This document shows, in pieces, positions 3,796-6,338 of a stretch of DNA of 6,338 nucleotides. The translations under genes and the position numbers were made by a program. The stretch spans positions 1 to 6,338 of the forward strand of contig JAFSBJ010000096.1 of assembly GCA_017437345.1 (NCBI GenBank), read 5' to 3'. Under the pieces are notes generated by a model, which did no database searches, had not been told where the DNA came from, and saw only the letters and a list, made by a program, of their open reading frames with translations. Each line of letters begins with the position of its first letter. Position 1 is the first letter of the stretch. The DNA is from Clostridia bacterium. GTDB taxonomy: Bacteria > Bacillota_A > Clostridia > UMGS1810.

Positions 3796-6144
3796 ATGGA
3801 AAAAGCACCTGCAAAAGCTGCATCAGTCATACTCTCAAAAACGAAAGATGGCTGCGAAAAGGCGATACTCAGTGTGAGTTTTAAAACCATTGTAAATATT
3901 GTATTGTGTGTAATGTTTTCTCAGGCAGGGATATTTTCAGATATGTATCCCTTTGGAATCGCTTTCTACACCTCTGTTTTTCATAAAAAAAGCTGGTTTA
4001 TTTTATATTTTATATCATGTTTGTCGGTTTTCGTTTTCAAAACTCCCTATCCTCTGGTACATATAGCATCTCTTAGTGCCATAACAGCTATAATGGCTGT
4101 GTTTGATTTAACGCATAAGCTGTCGAGGGGGATAATAGCCTCCTTAGTTTTTTTAATGCTAAAGCTATGCTACATAGCTCTTTCCGGCTTTGTCTTTTAT
4201 AAGCTCTTTGCATTATTGATAGAGGCGGCAATAGTTTTTTTATCTGTTATCATTTTTGAAAAAGGCTGGAGTGTTGTTTCCGATATTACAAAAAGAAGCT
4301 ATATTTCATCCCTGGAGAGCATATCAGCAATTGCTTTTCTCTCTCTTGTGTCCCTTAGTCTTGCATCATTTCCTGCCATAGCTGGCTTTAACAGCGCAAA
4401 TGTTTTTTCAGTTCTTTTAATATTTGTTTTTTCTCTTTCCGGAATAAATGGTGAAGCAGTATCTTTAGGGGTTTTGCTGGGAAGCATCGGAGCCATAAAG
4501 ATGGGCGACTATGCCGCCATAAGCGCAGGGTTTCCTTTGGGAGCGCTTATGGCATCTGTTTTTGCTCCCTTTGGCAGAATTGCTGCTGTTCTTGGCTTTA
4601 TGATTGCCAACACAGCCGCCGGAATTATCACAGCCGATGCATCCCAGGTGGCTGTGAGCATCTATGATAGTCTTATGGCAGCCATGCTTTTTATGATTAC
4701 TCCCCAAAAGATATGTCATAGTGTTTCTGAGGTATTCAGGAAAAGCAAATCCTCTTCGGGCGCCGAGCTAAAAAGCAGACGAATATCCGACTCTATAAAA
4801 GAACGGCTTGATGAAATGAGCCAAAGCTTCCGTGAGCTTTCCCAAATATATGGTGCATCAACTGTAAATAAGGAGCTTGGGTATGAATATGTCATTTCCA
4901 AATTCAGGCAGATAACAAGCTCTGCCTGCCTGGCATGTCCGCTTAAAAACGACTGCTTTAATAAGAAAGAATCAAAAGGATACAGATATATGGCAAAAAT
5001 GCTTGAAACAGCTTTTAAAACAGGGAAAATATCTCCCGAAACCCTCCCTTCAGGATTCAAATCAAGATGCTCACGACATGAGAGCTTCTGCAGGGAGTTT
5101 AATTCGGTGTTTTCCGTCATCAAAACAGAAAAAATGTGGCTTGCAAAGCTCAACGACAGCCGCATGCTCATATCCGATCAGCTTCTTGCTGTAGCCGACA
5201 CGATTTCCGCAGAAAGCGAAAAATGCACATCTTCAATTGACATAAATCTTGAAGAAAGCATCAGATCAGAGATGGACAAGGCCTGCATTTTTCCTGAGGA
5301 ACTCACGGTTGAAAGGGACGATTGCGGAGATTTTTGCGTGAGCGTTAAGTTTAGGGAATTAAAGCTCAGAAGCGACACCCTTTGCGAGATTTCAGATATA
5401 ATCTATGACCTCACCGGAAAAAGAACCAACTGCACAAGCCCCAAAAGATTTGGCGAAACAGTATCCTACAGATTCTATCCGGCTCATAGCTTCACAGCAA
5501 GCGTTGGCTATTGCTCTCAGGTGAAAAACGGAGAAAAGGTAAGCGGTGACAGTTTTAGCTTTTTTTCTTCCGATGGTCAGCATCTTAATATTATTCTAAG
5601 CGATGGAATGGGAAGCGGAGAGACAGCCCAAAAACAAAGCAGGCTCACAGTTGAACTAATGGAAAAATTTTTAAAGGCAGGCTTTAAAAGTGATGCAGCT
5701 GTGCGTCTTATAAATTCATCCCTGCTTTTAAAATCGTCAAGAGATATTTTTTCCACCATCGACCTTTGCACTCTCGACCTTGCCGGAGGCTCTGCCGGCT
5801 TTATAAAGCTTGGAGCCGCTCTTTCCTATATTAAAACCGACGGAAAAATAATTGCTGTAAATAGCACGGGTCTTCCTGCAGGAATTATCAGAGAAATAGA
5901 TGTTGAGAAGCATTTTCTTTCCATCTCCGGCGACACACTAATTCTTATAATATCCGATGGCGTTGCCGATATTTCTCTTAAAAATCCTTCCTGCGAAGGG
6001 TGGCTTGAAAAAGAGCTGGCATCTGTGGATACCTCCAACCCACAGATTATAGCCTCAAGAATAATGAAAAAAGCAAGCGCCCTTGTTAAAAATCAGATAC
6101 ACGACGATATGACAGTTGTTGCTGTAAGCATAAAAAAGGTATAA
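3796..6144 (+). CDS. spoIIE: Stage II sporulation protein E, PP2C-type phosphatase
   Basis: A 782-residue membrane phosphatase, slightly shorter than the B. subtilis protein (827). It dephosphorylates the anti-anti-sigma factor SpoIIAA, releasing sigma-F in the forespore. In studied species it also binds FtsZ at the polar septum. Residues 1-30 are cytoplasmic. About ten membrane helices fill 31-306. A regulatory and oligomerisation region spans about 320-550. The PP2C (PPM) domain runs from about 560 to 780. All four metal-ligand aspartates are present: D585 (SGDSF), D603 (LSDGMGSGE), D721 (ISDGVAD) and D770 (HDDMTVV). Their spacings (18, 118, 49) equal those I recall for B. subtilis D610, D628, D746 and D795, so the enzyme should be active. 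A cysteine cluster (C378, C381, C387, C425, C432) lies in the regulatory region. Candidate Spo0A boxes lie upstream. No terminator is seen before the next gene, 55 nt downstream. Confidence 0.96.
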   Translation: MEKAPAKAASVILSKTKDGCEKAILSVSFKTIVNIVLCVMFSQAGIFSDMYPFGIAFYTSVFHKKSWFILYFISCLSVFVFKTPYPLVHIASLSAITAIMAVFDLTHKLSRGIIASLVFLMLKLCYIALSGFVFYKLFALLIEAAIVFLSVIIFEKGWSVVSDITKRSYISSLESISAIAFLSLVSLSLASFPAIAGFNSANVFSVLLIFVFSLSGINGEAVSLGVLLGSIGAIKMGDYAAISAGFPLGALMASVFAPFGRIAAVLGFMIANTAAGIITADASQVAVSIYDSLMAAMLFMITPQKICHSVSEVFRKSKSSSGAELKSRRISDSIKERLDEMSQSFRELSQIYGASTVNKELGYEYVISKFRQITSSACLACPLKNDCFNKKESKGYRYMAKMLETAFKTGKISPETLPSGFKSRCSRHESFCREFNSVFSVIKTEKMWLAKLNDSRMLISDQLLAVADTISAESEKCTSSIDINLEESIRSEMDKACIFPEELTVERDDCGDFCVSVKFRELKLRSDTLCEISDIIYDLTGKRTNCTSPKRFGETVSYRFYPAHSFTASVGYCSQVKNGEKVSGDSFSFFSSDGQHLNIILSDGMGSGETAQKQSRLTVELMEKFLKAGFKSDAAVRLINSSLLLKSSRDIFSTIDLCTLDLAGGSAGFIKLGAALSYIKTDGKIIAVNSTGLPAGIIREIDVEKHFLSISGDTLILIISDGVADISLKNPSCEGWLEKELASVDTSNPQIIASRIMKKASALVKNQIHDDMTVVAVSIKKV

Positions 6145-6199
6145 ATTGCTAAAAACAATCCCATACTATCTTTAACAATTAAAAATAAGGAGCTAAATT

Positions 6200-6338
6200 A
6201 TGCCTGGAAATGAAAAAAAGAATGGACTTCTTTCCTTGTTTAAGGGAGTGTTCAAAAGCAAAAAGGAGGAATGTGCCGATATTGTAACTCAGGCAGAAAC
6301 GGTCATTTCCGATTATGTGAGCAAAAGAAGAAATGAAA
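6200..6338 (+). CDS. Unrecognised protein, N-terminal 46 residues, 3' end outside window
   Basis: ATG at 6200-6202 is preceded by AAGGAG (6187-6192) with 7-nt spacing, a convincing start. The frame stays open to the right edge. The visible sequence begins MPGNEKKNGLLSLFKGVFKS and continues hydrophilic and Lys/Glu-rich, with KSKKEE and SKRRNE. There is no signal peptide and no membrane helix. Residues 9-18 (GLLSLFKGVF) could form a short amphipathic helix. No known family is recognised. It does not look like the start of TilS, the gene often found after spoIIE in other clostridia. It lies 55 nt after spoIIE on the same strand with no clear terminator or strong promoter between them, so co-transcription is possible. 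Confidence 0.75.
   Translation, partial: MPGNEKKNGLLSLFKGVFKSKKEECADIVTQAETVISDYVSKRRNE

Noticed and set aside
4299..6038. Several - strand frames of 63-151 codons (and one + strand frame at 5003-5194)
   Set aside because: All lie within the continuous spoIIE frame, which carries all family motifs; they reflect codon composition of the true frame.

Overview
The window looks like chromosome from a low-GC, endospore-forming member of the Bacillota, most likely a clostridium. The main evidence is a full-length spoIIE with the phosphatase metal ligands intact. Strong GGAGG ribosome-binding sites, AT-rich intergenic DNA and near-consensus Spo0A boxes upstream of spoIIE agree with this. No phage, CRISPR, rRNA or tRNA gene was recognised, and the genus cannot be fixed from the sequence alone.

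Layout, left to right. (1) 1-698, + strand: the C-terminal half of a D-amino-acid transaminase (dat-like), overlapping by 4 bp (ATGA) a small DUF1294 membrane protein. (2) 699-743: a perfect 17-bp inverted repeat, probably a terminator for the convergent regulator gene. (3) 738-1666, - strand: an AraC-family regulator whose last helix-turn-helix codons have been split off by a structured insertion of about 158 bp. The insertion holds three consecutive hairpins, including a GC-rich one foreign to its surroundings. The displaced native C-terminus is still readable on the far side, in another frame. (4) 1737-2657, + strand: a tRNA-dihydrouridine synthase with a well-formed promoter and ribosome-binding site. 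(5) 2649-3506, - strand: a ten-helix EamA/DMT transporter, whose 3' end overlaps the synthase gene tail to tail by 9 bp. (6) 3507-3795: a regulatory intergenic region with a transporter promoter, a possible 31-codon ORF, two candidate Spo0A boxes and a candidate spoIIE promoter with an unusually long spacer. (7) 3796-6144, + strand: spoIIE. (8) 6200 to the right edge: the start of an unrecognised gene.

The genes do not form one pathway. The transaminase supplies D-amino acids, typically for peptidoglycan. The Dus enzyme modifies tRNA. SpoIIE activates sigma-F in the forespore. The transporter and regulator have no assignable substrate or target. The most unusual structure is the hairpin-rich insertion in the araC-type gene. 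The most coherent regulatory story is Spo0A-type control of spoIIE. I see no convincing undescribed multi-gene system here.
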